Shown: positions 1-8,400 of the stretch, piece after piece | Position numbering within the stretch: position 1 is the stretch's first letter | Layout: the number at the start of each line of letters is the position of its first letter | Source of the DNA: Bacteroidetes bacterium UBA1935 | GTDB taxonomy: Bacteria > Bacteroidota > Bacteroidia > Chitinophagales > Chitinophagaceae | Direction of reading: 5' to 3' | NCBI GenBank assembly: GCA_002337045.1 | Contig: DDFF01000012.1 | Coordinates: forward strand, 160,682-224,681 | Length of the DNA stretch: 64,000 nt | Program-made: the position numbers and the translations under genes | The notes under the pieces: generated by a model | Told to the model about the DNA's origin: nothing | Seen by the model: the letters and a program-made list of their open reading frames with translations, nothing else | Databases searched by the model: none

Positions 1-816
1 TTTAATACTGTTTTGCAGGTTTTGTTTCTGCAAAGCATCATGTATTGGATCTTCGCCGCGCTTTGCAGTGCCTTTAATGGGCTGAGACATGACTACACTA
101 CCCTCTTTGCGCAAATAGCGTTCGGGGCTGGCACACATCATGTAAGACTCATCATTGCGATAGAATGCCGCAAAGGGTGCGGGTGATATTTTATTGAGTG
201 CGTTGAAAACATGCAGCGGTTCTATCTCAGCATCATTGCAATAGCCTTCGTTGCAGAAGTTTATTTCGTAACAATCACCTTCTTCAATATGCCTGCGGAG
301 TGTATCGATTGTTTGCAGGTATGGCTCTTTAGTTATCCGCTGAGTGAATTGCAGCTTGGGTAATTCAATACCATCATCGGGCATTGCAAAGAGGAAAGAC
401 TTATAAACCTCTAAGGGTGTAATGCCGAGCGAAGCAATGGTTAGTTTTGTCTTTTCAGTATTAACCGTGCATACTATTTCCGGATGGAAGAAATAGAACG
501 GATCGAACCCTGACTGCTCTTTGTGACGGGAAGAGAGTTTGTGCTCCAGTTGATTTTTGTAATCGTAGGCAATATGACCAAAAAGCCAGTCTTTGTGGTC
601 GGCGTGCCATTGCTGCACTTCTTCCAGTGTTTTGAAAGCTATGTGCTCGTGCGCACCTATTGCCAGCATACATTCGTAGCGGCTATACTTATCTGTATAG
701 CTATTGCTATCAAGAAAAAGAAAAATGCTGAACTGTTGTGCCCAGTTCAGCATTTCTTTTTTCAATATTTCATATCGCCCTTCGGCAATATCGAATGTCG
801 CAATTTGTCTTTGCAA
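1..816 (-). CDS. pabB: Aminodeoxychorismate synthase component I, 5' part
   Basis: Chorismate-binding enzyme that would make 4-amino-4-deoxychorismate for folate synthesis. The frame is open to the left edge, so only the N-terminal half to two thirds is present. The translation holds the family signatures SPERYLRKEG and, just after, MSQPIKGTAKRGEDP, matching the conserved S-P-E-R and P-I-K-G-T blocks of PabB/TrpE. PabB fits better than TrpE from the overall sequence, but this is a judgement. The start is uncertain. ATG at 753 (MLNWAQQF) is the first ATG. Coding-like residues continue upstream (RQIATFDIAEGRYEILKKE) to a TTG at 816, used here. The gene follows the acidic-protein gene by under 20 bp on the same strand and carries a strong inverted repeat over its first codons. 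Confidence 0.85.
   Translation of the reverse strand, partial: MQRQIATFDIAEGRYEILKKEMLNWAQQFSIFLFLDSNSYTDKYSRYECMLAIGAHEHIAFKTLEEVQQWHADHKDWLFGHIAYDYKNQLEHKLSSRHKEQSGFDPFYFFHPEIVCTVNTEKTKLTIASLGITPLEVYKSFLFAMPDDGIELPKLQFTQRITKEPYLQTIDTLRRHIEEGDCYEINFCNEGYCNDAEIEPLHVFNALNKISPAPFAAFYRNDESYMMCASPERYLRKEGSVVMSQPIKGTAKRGEDPIHDALQKQNLQNSIK
723..755 (-). other. Perfect 13-bp inverted repeat at the start of pabB
   Basis: Arms AAATGCTGAACTG and CAGTTCAGCATTT are perfectly complementary around a 7-nt loop. On the minus strand the second arm runs into a T/C tract (TTTTTCTTTTTC), so it looks like an intrinsic terminator. It lies over the first codons of pabB, counted from ATG 753. It could attenuate pabB or end the transcript of the upstream acidic-protein gene. 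No experiment is implied. Confidence 0.6.
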
Positions 817-833
817 ATGATTGCATTTAATGA

Positions 834-1280
834 TTAGAAATCATCATCGTCGTCATCAAAGCCGCCGCTGTCTTCGCTGAAGAAGCCCAGGTCTTTGAAG
901 TCGTCATCTACATCAAAGTCATCATCTTTGGTAGATTTCTTACCACCCTTTGCAGACTTAGACTTTGGCAGTTCGAATTCTTCGAAATCTTTATCCAGAT
1001 CGAAGTCTTCATCTTCGTCAGCAAAATCATCATCATCCATGTCATCATCGTCATCGATATCGTCGTCATCATCATCGTCATCATCATCCTTGCTCTTCGA
1101 CTTGCCGGCAGTAGTCTTCTTAGCCGCAGTTTTTTTCTTTGACGTTTCTTCTTCGTCTAAATCATCTTCATCATCTTCCTCTTCCTGCTTAGCGGGTTTA
1201 GAAGATGCTTTCTTAGTAGCAGACTTAGCGGGTGCGCTTTTTTTGCTTGCTGTTTCTTTTTTGCTTGAACCTGATTTCAT
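834..1280 (-). CDS. Highly acidic low-complexity protein, Lys/Ser-rich then Asp-rich
   Basis: A 148-aa protein with no recognised fold. Residues 1-31 are rich in K, S and A. Residues 32-46 are acidic, and 47-64 are again Lys-rich. From residue 65 on the protein is dominated by Asp/Glu runs (one run of ten Asp), ending in a GGFDDDDDDF tail. Short hydrophobic islands (FDLDKDFEEFELPK, FKDLGFFSED) break the acidic part and could be binding motifs. The alternating basic and acidic blocks recall histone H1-like or RNA polymerase delta-like disordered proteins, but no homology can be claimed. It is probably cytoplasmic, as no signal peptide is seen. The Asp codons form a GAT/GAC trinucleotide run that may vary in length by slippage. 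The opposite-strand open frame is only its Ser-rich mirror. Confidence 0.75.
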   Translation of the reverse strand: MKSGSSKKETASKKSAPAKSATKKASSKPAKQEEEDDEDDLDEEETSKKKTAAKKTTAGKSKSKDDDDDDDDDDIDDDDDMDDDDFADEDEDFDLDKDFEEFELPKSKSAKGGKKSTKDDDFDVDDDFKDLGFFSEDSGGFDDDDDDF

Positions 1281-1366
1281 AGCACTTATCCGTTGATGAC
1301 GTAAAATTTTAATAGTTTCTCGAAATTCCCAAATTTTTTTTGGGTATTAAATACATAATTTTTTTA

Positions 1367-2632
1367 CTAAGGAATATGCAATAACTGGTCGCGTCCTGTA
1401 CCGTTAGAAACATACGCAACTTTTGTACCAAGATACTGCTCTACAAAGTTGCAATACTCTTTAAATACTGCAGGTGTTTCTTCGTAGTTTTTGCACTCGC
1501 CTATTGGCTTTTCCCAACCCGGGAAAGTTTTGAATACAGGCTCTACCTGTACACTGCACAGATCGTACGGAAGTTCCTGTGTTTCAACACCGTCTACTTT
1601 GTACGCTACTGCCAGCTTCACAGGGTCGAAGCTATCCATAACATCGGCTTTGGTTACGATAAGCTTTGTAACACCACTCAGCATTACTGCATAACGCAAT
1701 GCAACCAGGTCTATCCAGCCACAACGGCGCGGTCGGCCTGTAGTAGCACCAAATTCGTTACCTGCTTTGCGCAAAGCTTCACCGGTTTCGTCTTCCAGCT
1801 CTGTAGGGAACGGGCCACCGCCTACGCGTGTGCAGTAAGCTTTTGTAATACCATATACCTCGCCCACTTTTGAAGGGGCAACACCCAAACCACTGCATAC
1901 ACCTGCCGTGATGGTGTTTGATGATGTAACAAACGGATATGTACCAAAGTCTATATCTAGCATGCTACCCTGTGCACCTTCAGCCAATACTTTTTTACCG
2001 GCTTTCAGGTGGTTATCCAACCAGTATTCGCCATTTACTATCTGCAATGTGCGCAGGAATTCAACCGCTGCAAAGAATTGGGTTTCCCACTCCTGCCAGT
2101 CAACCTGATGCTCGTAATGAGAAAGTATCTGCAGGTGTTTTTCTTTTATGCGGTTATATTTTTCGTTGAAGTCTTTACTAAGAACATCGCCCACACGCAG
2201 ACCGTTACGGCCTGTTTTATCCATATAAGCAGGGCCTATACCTTTCAGTGTAGAACCTATCTTTTCGCTGCCTTTTGATGCTTCCGATGCAGCATCCAGT
2301 GCGCGGTGTGTTGGCACTATCAGGTGTGCGCGGTGTGATACGAACAAGCGAGACAATACATCCGGTTGCAACGCAACGATTGTATTGATTTCTTTCTGTA
2401 AAGTAACCGGGTCTATCACTACACCATTACCTATCAGATTGAGGCAGTGTGACTGAAACACACCGGATGGTATGGTATGCAATACCACCTTATTGCCATT
2501 TACATATAATGTATGCCCAGCATTGGGACCACCCTGAAAACGGGCTATGATATCATAATTTGCGGCAAGGTAATCTACAATTTTACCCTTACCCTCATCA
2601 CCCCACTGCAAACCAAGCAAAACGTCAACCAT
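1367..2632 (-). CDS. purA: Adenylosuccinate synthase
   Basis: Joins IMP and aspartate using GTP to form adenylosuccinate, the first committed step to AMP. The 421-aa length is normal for the family. The N-terminal WGDEGKGKIVD loop (residues 10-20) carries the catalytic Asp, and GGPNAGHTLYV supplies the catalytic His at residue 40. The TTGRPRRCGWID block that binds IMP/GTP is present near residue 300. The gene is monocistronic in appearance, with its own Bacteroidota-type promoter 18-25 bp upstream of the ATG. The acidic-protein gene lies downstream on the same strand. All key residues checked are intact. Confidence 0.97.
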   Translation of the reverse strand: MVDVLLGLQWGDEGKGKIVDYLAANYDIIARFQGGPNAGHTLYVNGNKVVLHTIPSGVFQSHCLNLIGNGVVIDPVTLQKEINTIVALQPDVLSRLFVSHRAHLIVPTHRALDAASEASKGSEKIGSTLKGIGPAYMDKTGRNGLRVGDVLSKDFNEKYNRIKEKHLQILSHYEHQVDWQEWETQFFAAVEFLRTLQIVNGEYWLDNHLKAGKKVLAEGAQGSMLDIDFGTYPFVTSSNTITAGVCSGLGVAPSKVGEVYGITKAYCTRVGGGPFPTELEDETGEALRKAGNEFGATTGRPRRCGWIDLVALRYAVMLSGVTKLIVTKADVMDSFDPVKLAVAYKVDGVETQELPYDLCSVQVEPVFKTFPGWEKPIGECKNYEETPAVFKEYCNFVEQYLGTKVAYVSNGTGRDQLLHIP

Positions 2633-2649
2633 AAAAAAAATTTCGCGCC

Positions 2650-2678
2650 CAAAATTACCGGATAAGTTGAATAAACAA
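2650..2678 (-). promoter_or_regulatory. Bacteroidota sigma-A promoter of purA
   Basis: On the minus strand TTG (2678-2676) is followed after 18 nt by TAATTTTG (2657-2650), matching the Bacteroidota consensus TTG-N18-20-TAnnTTTG. The predicted start of transcription falls near 2643, giving a leader of about 10 nt before the purA ATG. Confidence 0.65.
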
Positions 2679-2697
2679 ACCCGAGATTATAAAAAAT

Positions 2698-2724
2698 GAA
2701 AAAAAGGCAGCCGCTACAGCTACC
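2698..2724 (-). terminator. Intrinsic terminator of the Band 7 gene
   Basis: On the minus strand GGTAGC pairs with GCTGCC (one G-U pair) around a 7-nt loop and is followed by seven T residues. It sits about 27 bp after the stop codon of the SPFH gene and before the purA promoter. Confidence 0.7.
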
Positions 2725-2750
2725 TGATGCAAAAATACTGTATACTTTCT

Positions 2751-3686
2751 TTATTTATCTCCGTTATTTTTTACAATTGCCGATTGCTGACTTAAAGACA
2801 TCATTTGCTGCATGGTACGTTGCAAATTATCGTTAGAGCCATCTAGGAAAATAGTATTGCCCTGCCCGTTTTCTGCAAAATGCTTGATGGCATCCGTCCA
2901 CATGGAGAATAGGATGAATGATGCATCGAGATTGGCATGCTGCATTTCTTTGGCTGCCACTGCCATACCGCGTGCCACCTCTTCGCGAAACAGCGCCACA
3001 CCCTGACCACGTAATTGTGCTGCCTGCCTTTCTGCTTCTGCCGATATTTTGATGGCATTACCCTCTGCCTCCGCAGCTTTGGTTTTGGTTATCAACAAGG
3101 CCTGCCCCTCATTTTCTGCAGCAGCTTTCAGGTTGTTAGACGCCACCACCTGTGCCATAGAGCGCATGATAGCCTCATCGAAAGCGATATCGTTCAGTTG
3201 GAGGTCAAGCAAGTGGTAACCCCAGCCTTCCAGTTGTTTATCCAGTTGTTCCTTTACGTTGAATATGATTTCAGTACGCAATTGCAGTATTTCAGATTGT
3301 TTCTTGGTAGCTACATAAGCCCTTACAGCACCTTCTACTGAGCGGATGAGCGCCTGCATAAAGCTGCGTTCGTCTACAAACTTGAAGGCTACACTTTGTA
3401 TAGTTTCGTTTTCCTCATTCAGCACAGAGTACAGCAACATTGCCGAGAAGTTTACATTGGCCTGATCCTGTGTGATGGCCTGAAACTTAAGCTCAATAGA
3501 ACGGTTTTGATAAGATATGCGCTTGAATATCTGCTCTATCACAGGCACTCTGAAATTAAGGCCCGGGCGCAATACACGCCTGTATTTACCAAAAACGGTA
3601 ATAACCGCTACTGTACCTTGTTGTACAGTTACCAAACACATAAATAAAACAAGCAGGAGAACGCCTAAAGTAATAAGGGCAAACAT
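2751..3686 (-). CDS. SPFH/Band 7 domain membrane protein
   Basis: A stomatin/prohibitin-type membrane scaffold of 311 aa, likely anchored in the inner membrane. Residues 4-22 form one hydrophobic segment, followed by the typical Band 7 opening (VQQGTVAVITVFGKYRRVL, PGLNFRVPVIEQ). The C-terminal half is a charged helical region (AEAEGNAIKISAEAERQAAQ) expected to form the coiled coil of the oligomer. The ATG at 3686 is preferred. A longer open frame to 3920 adds 78 residues without family similarity and would overlap the divergent gene at 3754. Members are often linked to membrane microdomains or protease control, but which process this one serves cannot be read from the sequence. Confidence 0.85.
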   Translation of the reverse strand: MFALITLGVLLLVLFMCLVTVQQGTVAVITVFGKYRRVLRPGLNFRVPVIEQIFKRISYQNRSIELKFQAITQDQANVNFSAMLLYSVLNEENETIQSVAFKFVDERSFMQALIRSVEGAVRAYVATKKQSEILQLRTEIIFNVKEQLDKQLEGWGYHLLDLQLNDIAFDEAIMRSMAQVVASNNLKAAAENEGQALLITKTKAAEAEGNAIKISAEAERQAAQLRGQGVALFREEVARGMAVAAKEMQHANLDASFILFSMWTDAIKHFAENGQGNTIFLDGSNDNLQRTMQQMMSLSQQSAIVKNNGDK

Positions 3687-3753
3687 AGATATTGAGATTT
3701 GTTGTGAAATATACGAATATGAGCGAAATTTGACCGAAGAATAAAATCTATAA

Positions 3754-4191
3754 ATGGCGAAGCTGGTACTGGATATGGATGAGATGACGGAAAACTTTTT
3801 TTCTGAAGCTGCACTTATCGGTATTGTTTGCCCCTTGCTATCGCATCGTTTCTGCGGTACCATCAACCGCCTGCTGGATATGGACTTTGTGCGCAGGCAG
3901 GAAAGTGACCCCAGAATCATAAGCTCTAAAAAGGAAGAACATTTTTTCCATTTCTATGAATATTGCCTGCCACTGAATGGAGGCAGGTATGCCATGTACA
4001 GGCTGAAGAGCGATAATGAAGTGCTGCTGCCCGAAGTAAAGCAACTGGACTACCTGTGGATGATAGAATGTGCCGACTACGAAGAAAAAGCACAGGAAAT
4101 GATACAATTGCTACGCAACCTGCCTGATGTGCAACTGGCACAAATCATAGACCCAGACAGACTGAAGAACTCTTACCACCTGTTGGTATAA
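3754..4191 (+). CDS. IPExxxVDY family protein
   Basis: A 145-aa cytoplasmic protein of a small Bacteroidota family named after its motif. Here the motif reads LLPEVKQLDY (residues 91-100), a conservative variant of IPExxxVDY. The rest is mixed alpha/beta without signal peptide or membrane segment. The function of the family is unknown. It is transcribed divergently from the Band 7 gene with only 67 bp between the start codons, so the two promoters must be close or overlapping. It is followed by the DUF2723 gene. Confidence 0.75.
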   Translation: MAKLVLDMDEMTENFFSEAALIGIVCPLLSHRFCGTINRLLDMDFVRRQESDPRIISSKKEEHFFHFYEYCLPLNGGRYAMYRLKSDNEVLLPEVKQLDYLWMIECADYEEKAQEMIQLLRNLPDVQLAQIIDPDRLKNSYHLLV

Positions 4192-4288
4192 CAAATAAGG
4201 CTTTTAACCAATAGCTACACATACGTACAAGAACACATATAAATATGTTAATTCCGAACTTGGGATTAGGTGCATAGCTGTATTTTTC

Positions 4289-4296
4289 TATTTTTG
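4289..4296 (+). promoter_or_regulatory. Possible -7 element of the DUF2723 gene
   Basis: TATTTTTG fits the TAnnTTTG -7 consensus of Bacteroidota and lies 21 bp before the ATG at 4318. No TTG is found at the usual 18-20 nt upstream distance, so the call is weak. Confidence 0.35.
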
Positions 4297-4317
4297 TTGC
4301 CTGTCAAATATATCTGC

Positions 4318-7300
4318 ATGAATTTTCGGAAAATCAACAACCTGACTGGTTGGATTACGGGTGCTATTGCCACAATAGTGTACCTGATGACTATGGAACC
4401 CACCGTAAGCTTCTGGGACTGTGGTGAATTTTTGTCTTGCGCATACAAAGTAGAGGTAGGCCACTCTCCGGGTGCACCGCTCTTTATGCTTATCCAACGC
4501 TTCTTTGGCTTGTTTGCCGGTGGCGACGTAAGCAAAGCTGCCTTGATGATAAACGCATGGTCTGCTATAGCAAGTGGTTTAACCATTCTGTTCCTTTTCT
4601 GGACCATTACCCACTTTGCTAAAAAACTGACTACACCAAAAGATGAAGAACCAACAGGGCTGCAAACTACCCTTATTATGGGCTCGGGTCTTGTAGGTGC
4701 TTTAGCATATACATTCTCTGATACCTTCTGGTTCTCTGCTGTTGAGGCCGAGGTATACGCTACTTCATCATTCTTTACCGCACTGGTATTCTGGGCTATC
4801 CTGAAATGGGAGCATATAGCAGACCAGAAGTATGCCGACAGGTGGCTGGTATTCATTGCATACATGATGGGCCTTTCAGTAGGTATCCACTTGCTGAACT
4901 TGCTTGCTATACCTGCCGTTGCAATGGTTTACTACTACAAGCGTTATACACCTACAACATCGGGCAGTATCATTGCCTTTATTGTAGGTTGCGTATTGCT
5001 GGCATTCGTACAATTTGGTGTACTGCAAGGTGTACCTATTTTGGCTTCGAAACTGGACTTGTTGTTTGTTAATAGCTTTGGCCTGCCGTTTGATTCCGGT
5101 GCGTTGTTCTCTATCGTATTGATAATAGCTGCAATGGTAGCAGGGCTGATGTATGCCAAGAAGAAGAACTGGTATCTGGTACATACAGGTGTACTGTGCA
5201 TTATCTTCATCGTAATCGGTTTCTCCAGCTATCTGGCACCAATCATCCGTTCTCGCGCCGATGTAGCTATCGACATGACGAACCCTGATAATGCTATTAG
5301 CTTAACATCATACATCCAGCGTGAGCAATTCGGTCAGCAGCCATTATTGTTTGGTCCTGACTTTGACAAACGCCCTATTGAATACAAAGACAAAGGCATT
5401 CAATACTCTCGTTCTCAGAAAGATGGTAAAGACTACTACGAAGAAGTAGGTAAAAAACTGGAGCCTGAATTTGATGGTGCGGATAAACGTTTCTTCCCTC
5501 GTATATGGGACTACAATGATCCGGGACACATTCAATACTATCGCGACTATCTGGGTCTTGAAGAAGGTGAAGCACCTACTGCGGGTGATAACTTTAGGTT
5601 CTTCTTTGGCTATCATATGAATTGGATGTGGTGGCGCTACTTTATGTGGAACTACAGCGGCCGCCAGAACGACCTCCAAGGTATGAGCAATGGTAATGCT
5701 AAGAGTGGTAACTGGATAACAGGTATATCATTTATAGATAAAAGCATACTGGGCCTGGGCGACCAAAGTAAAATGGCTGACGGTTATGTAAATGACCCTA
5801 AGAATAATAAATACAGTGCGGCTAATAACAAACTGTATATGCTGCCTTTCATACTAGGTGTGTTGGGTATGATATTCCAATTCAATAGAAATAAACGCGA
5901 CGGCATTACCACTGCTACCCTATTCTTCTTTACGGGCATCGCAATCGCTATATATCTGAATATGCCACCACTGCAACCACGTGAGCGTGACTATGCGTTT
6001 GCAGGCTCTACTTATGCATTTGCTATATGGATAGGCTTGGGGGTGTTGATGGTGAATGATTGGTTTCAACGTGCTATAAAAGGTGCAGGTGGTGCATACG
6101 CCACAATAGCTATATGCTTGCTTGCTGTACCTGCACTGATGGCGAAAGAAGAGTGGGATGACCACGACCGTTCTAAGAAAACTTTGGCACGTGCTACGGC
6201 ATATAACGTACTGGAATCTTGTGCCCCAAATGCCATCCTCTTCACATTCGGCGATAACGATACATATCCATTGTGGTACCTACAGGAAATTGAAGGTATT
6301 CGCAAAGACGTACGCGTTATCAACCTGAGCCTTTTGGGTATAGATTGGTATATAGATCAGCTGAATTACAAAATCAATGATGCTGATGCTGTACCAATGA
6401 TATGGAAGAAGAAAGATTACACGGGCGACAAAGGCAACTACATACAATACTATGCAAGCCCGCAAGTACCTAAAGACAAATTCATCAATCTGTATGAGGT
6501 TTGTAAATTTATGGTAAGCGATGCACAGGAAGCTAAGATTCAGTCTATGGGCGGAACGATGGAAAACTTCTACCCTACTCAAAACTTCTACGTACAGGGT
6601 ATGAGCAAAGCCGACCTTGTTAAGAACGGACTGGTAGCAGCTGCTGATACTAACAATATCATCAACGATATGGCATTCAAATTCCCTAAAACGGTTGCCT
6701 ATAAAGATGATCTTGCTACTTTGAATATCATTGCAGCTATAGCACAGGAAGGATGGAAACGCCCGATATACTTTGGCGGCTTCCTGCCATCAGACAACTA
6801 TCAGGGACTTGATGACTATCTGCGTATGGAAGGTGTAGTATACAGGCTATTGCCTTACCGCCTGACAGACTCGTTGAAAGCTACACAGCAAGATATGGGC
6901 TCTGTAGATGTTGAAAAGAGCTACGACCTGTTTAAAAACAAATACATCTGGGGAAATGCAGAACGTAATGATGTATACTATGATGAGAAAAACAGACTGA
7001 TGTTTGCTGCATATCGTATGAATGTAGGCCGTATAGCAAGTGAGCTGATGGCTAAAGGCAAGAAAAATGAAGCTATTGAAGTATTGAACAAAGTAAAAAA
7101 CAATATTTCTGAACGCTCATACTTCTACGATGCTACGGCATACTATGTAGCTATGGCATACTACAACTGCGGCGATAAGAAAACAGGTAAAGAAATGACT
7201 ATGCGCATTGTCAAAAACTGCGAAGACGATGTTAACTACATTCTTTCTTTGGATGATGTAAGAGCAAACAACTTGAAAAACGATGTTCAGAGAGATGCAA

Positions 7301-7443
7301 CTATCATCAACATACTCTCGAACGTGGCAAGGAATAACGGAGATATGGCAACAGCAGATGAGCTGAGTAAGAAAATTGAAATGATCAGTCAGCGTGCTGC
7401 GCAAAAGCTCGATTTGCAATCTCAGCCTGTGCAACAACAATAA
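4318..7443 (+). CDS. DUF2723 (glycosyltransferase 117-like) integral membrane protein
   Basis: A large polytopic membrane protein (1041 aa) of the DUF2723/TMEM260 family, whose fold resembles GT-C protein O-mannosyltransferases. The N-terminal half has many hydrophobic helices. The first periplasmic loop carries FWDCGEF (residues 32-38) and GHSPGAPLF (48-56), the position of the acidic catalytic motif in GT-C enzymes. A second conserved block is PPLQPRERDYAFAGSTYAF, shortly after residue 550. The C-terminal third is soluble and helical, TPR-like in look. It is therefore a candidate for protein O-glycosylation, common in Bacteroidota, but the substrate is unknown. ATG 4318 is chosen over 4270 because the helix-preceding MNFRKINN start matches a membrane topology and a -7-like box lies between the two. 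Confidence 0.85.
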   Translation: MNFRKINNLTGWITGAIATIVYLMTMEPTVSFWDCGEFLSCAYKVEVGHSPGAPLFMLIQRFFGLFAGGDVSKAALMINAWSAIASGLTILFLFWTITHFAKKLTTPKDEEPTGLQTTLIMGSGLVGALAYTFSDTFWFSAVEAEVYATSSFFTALVFWAILKWEHIADQKYADRWLVFIAYMMGLSVGIHLLNLLAIPAVAMVYYYKRYTPTTSGSIIAFIVGCVLLAFVQFGVLQGVPILASKLDLLFVNSFGLPFDSGALFSIVLIIAAMVAGLMYAKKKNWYLVHTGVLCIIFIVIGFSSYLAPIIRSRADVAIDMTNPDNAISLTSYIQREQFGQQPLLFGPDFDKRPIEYKDKGIQYSRSQKDGKDYYEEVGKKLEPEFDGADKRFFPRIWDYNDPGHIQYYRDYLGLEEGEAPTAGDNFRFFFGYHMNWMWWRYFMWNYSGRQNDLQGMSNGNAKSGNWITGISFIDKSILGLGDQSKMADGYVNDPKNNKYSAANNKLYMLPFILGVLGMIFQFNRNKRDGITTATLFFFTGIAIAIYLNMPPLQPRERDYAFAGSTYAFAIWIGLGVLMVNDWFQRAIKGAGGAYATIAICLLAVPALMAKEEWDDHDRSKKTLARATAYNVLESCAPNAILFTFGDNDTYPLWYLQEIEGIRKDVRVINLSLLGIDWYIDQLNYKINDADAVPMIWKKKDYTGDKGNYIQYYASPQVPKDKFINLYEVCKFMVSDAQEAKIQSMGGTMENFYPTQNFYVQGMSKADLVKNGLVAAADTNNIINDMAFKFPKTVAYKDDLATLNIIAAIAQEGWKRPIYFGGFLPSDNYQGLDDYLRMEGVVYRLLPYRLTDSLKATQQDMGSVDVEKSYDLFKNKYIWGNAERNDVYYDEKNRLMFAAYRMNVGRIASELMAKGKKNEAIEVLNKVKNNISERSYFYDATAYYVAMAYYNCGDKKTGKEMTMRIVKNCEDDVNYILSLDDVRANNLKNDVQRDATIINILSNVARNNGDMATADELSKKIEMISQRAAQKLDLQSQPVQQQ

Positions 7444-7467
7444 TTGAGTAATTACAAATAGATTACA

Positions 7468-7498
7468 AATCCCCCTGCATCAAGCGGGGGGATTTTTT
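7468..7498 (+). terminator. Intrinsic terminator after the DUF2723 gene
   Basis: AATCCCCC pairs with GGGGGATT around a TGCATCAAGC-type loop, followed by TTTTT. It lies 25 bp after the stop codon. Confidence 0.85.
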
Positions 7499-7532
7499 AT
7501 ACTTTTGAAAATATAAAAAACCGCAATTAGCT

Positions 7533-8234
7533 ATGCTAAGACTATCAACTCTTATTTTCTTGCTCCTCATCAGCATTAACGGACATACGCAAATCATAAA
7601 AAGATATAAACGTTATCCTGCTCCTGCCATTGTTCTGGTAAAACTACCAACCTATGCCAACAGGCTACATACATATGAGAAGGCTAAAAACGTTAAGTAT
7701 GCAGAACAATTAAAAAAAGATGCCGCCAATATTCAAAGATTAATGATTGCAGACTTCAATAACAACTTCGGTTTTTGCGACTATTATTTCTTTTATGATA
7801 CTGTAAATGATGCAATTGCAGATAGGCATTTTGCAGGCAATCTGTATGACAAGGACATGAATCTCGTTACATCTTCGCCTATTGCATACGATGACACTAC
7901 CTATCAAATAGTGCATTATGGTTATTACGTATCTGAATTGACAGAAGTAACGAGTAACCCCAGAAAACTGAAAAGCAAAGAAAACACATACTTTACCGGC
8001 ACATCCAAACAACGCCTTATAGTATTAAATTACAAATTCGGCAGGCTGCCCGATCCGCTTCCTAACGGTACGTTTTACAGCAAATCGCCAACACTTTATC
8101 CCAGCAAATCGAAGAAAAAACGCATACGCGTTGCATCTTACACATCTCCTAAACTTGATTTATATTATACGCCACTAGTGGCTAATCTAAACTATGAGAT
8201 GGAAAGATATTATAATGAACATAGATTGAACTAA
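7533..8234 (+). CDS. Secreted protein of unknown function
   Basis: A 233-aa protein with a clear N-terminal signal peptide (MLRLSTLIFLLLISINGHTQ, likely cleaved after the Ala/Gln-type site near residue 20). No lipobox is seen, so it should be periplasmic or exported. The mature part is rich in Tyr, Lys and Asn, with a central FGFCDYYFFYDTVNDAIADR segment that resembles an oxidation- or folding-dependent core, but I recognise no family. It stands alone between two intrinsic terminators and so forms its own transcription unit. Confidence 0.7.
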   Translation: MLRLSTLIFLLLISINGHTQIIKRYKRYPAPAIVLVKLPTYANRLHTYEKAKNVKYAEQLKKDAANIQRLMIADFNNNFGFCDYYFFYDTVNDAIADRHFAGNLYDKDMNLVTSSPIAYDDTTYQIVHYGYYVSELTEVTSNPRKLKSKENTYFTGTSKQRLIVLNYKFGRLPDPLPNGTFYSKSPTLYPSKSKKKRIRVASYTSPKLDLYYTPLVANLNYEMERYYNEHRLN

Positions 8235-8235
8235 T

Positions 8236-8267
8236 AGAAAAAGCCTCACAAATGTGAGGCTTTTTTC
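8236..8267 (+). terminator. Intrinsic terminator
   Basis: AAAAAGCCTCACA pairs with TGTGAGGCTTTTTT around a short AA loop. It follows the secreted-protein gene by two bases and ends just before the 3' end of the oppositely oriented tRNA-Cys, so it may serve both strands. Confidence 0.85.
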
Positions 8268-8270
8268 TTG

Positions 8271-8341
8271 AGGTCCCGAGCGGATTCGAACCGCTGTACG
8301 AGCTTTTGCAGAGCTCTGCCTAGCCGCTCGGCCACAGGACC
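8271..8341 (-). tRNA. tRNA-Cys (GCA)
   Basis: The 71-nt minus-strand sequence folds as a cloverleaf. The acceptor arm is GGTCCTG with CGGGACC (one G-T pair) and discriminator T. The D arm is GGCCGAGCGGCTAGGC. The anticodon stem GAGCT/AGCTC encloses the loop CTGCAAA, whose anticodon GCA reads cysteine codons. The T arm contains GGTTCGAATCC. CCA is not encoded. Confidence 0.95.
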
Positions 8342-8400
8342 ACGAGCGGATTGCAAATGTAGTAAAAAATCGTTTCTTTACAAGAGCTAAAAATAAAAAA

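Noticed and set aside
895..1296. Ser-rich open frame opposite the acidic protein
   Set aside because: Its Ser runs are the mirror of the GAT/GAC Asp codons; no independent evidence of coding.
3687..3920. Upstream extension of the Band 7 gene
   Set aside because: The added 78 residues lack family similarity and would overlap the divergent IPExxxVDY gene.
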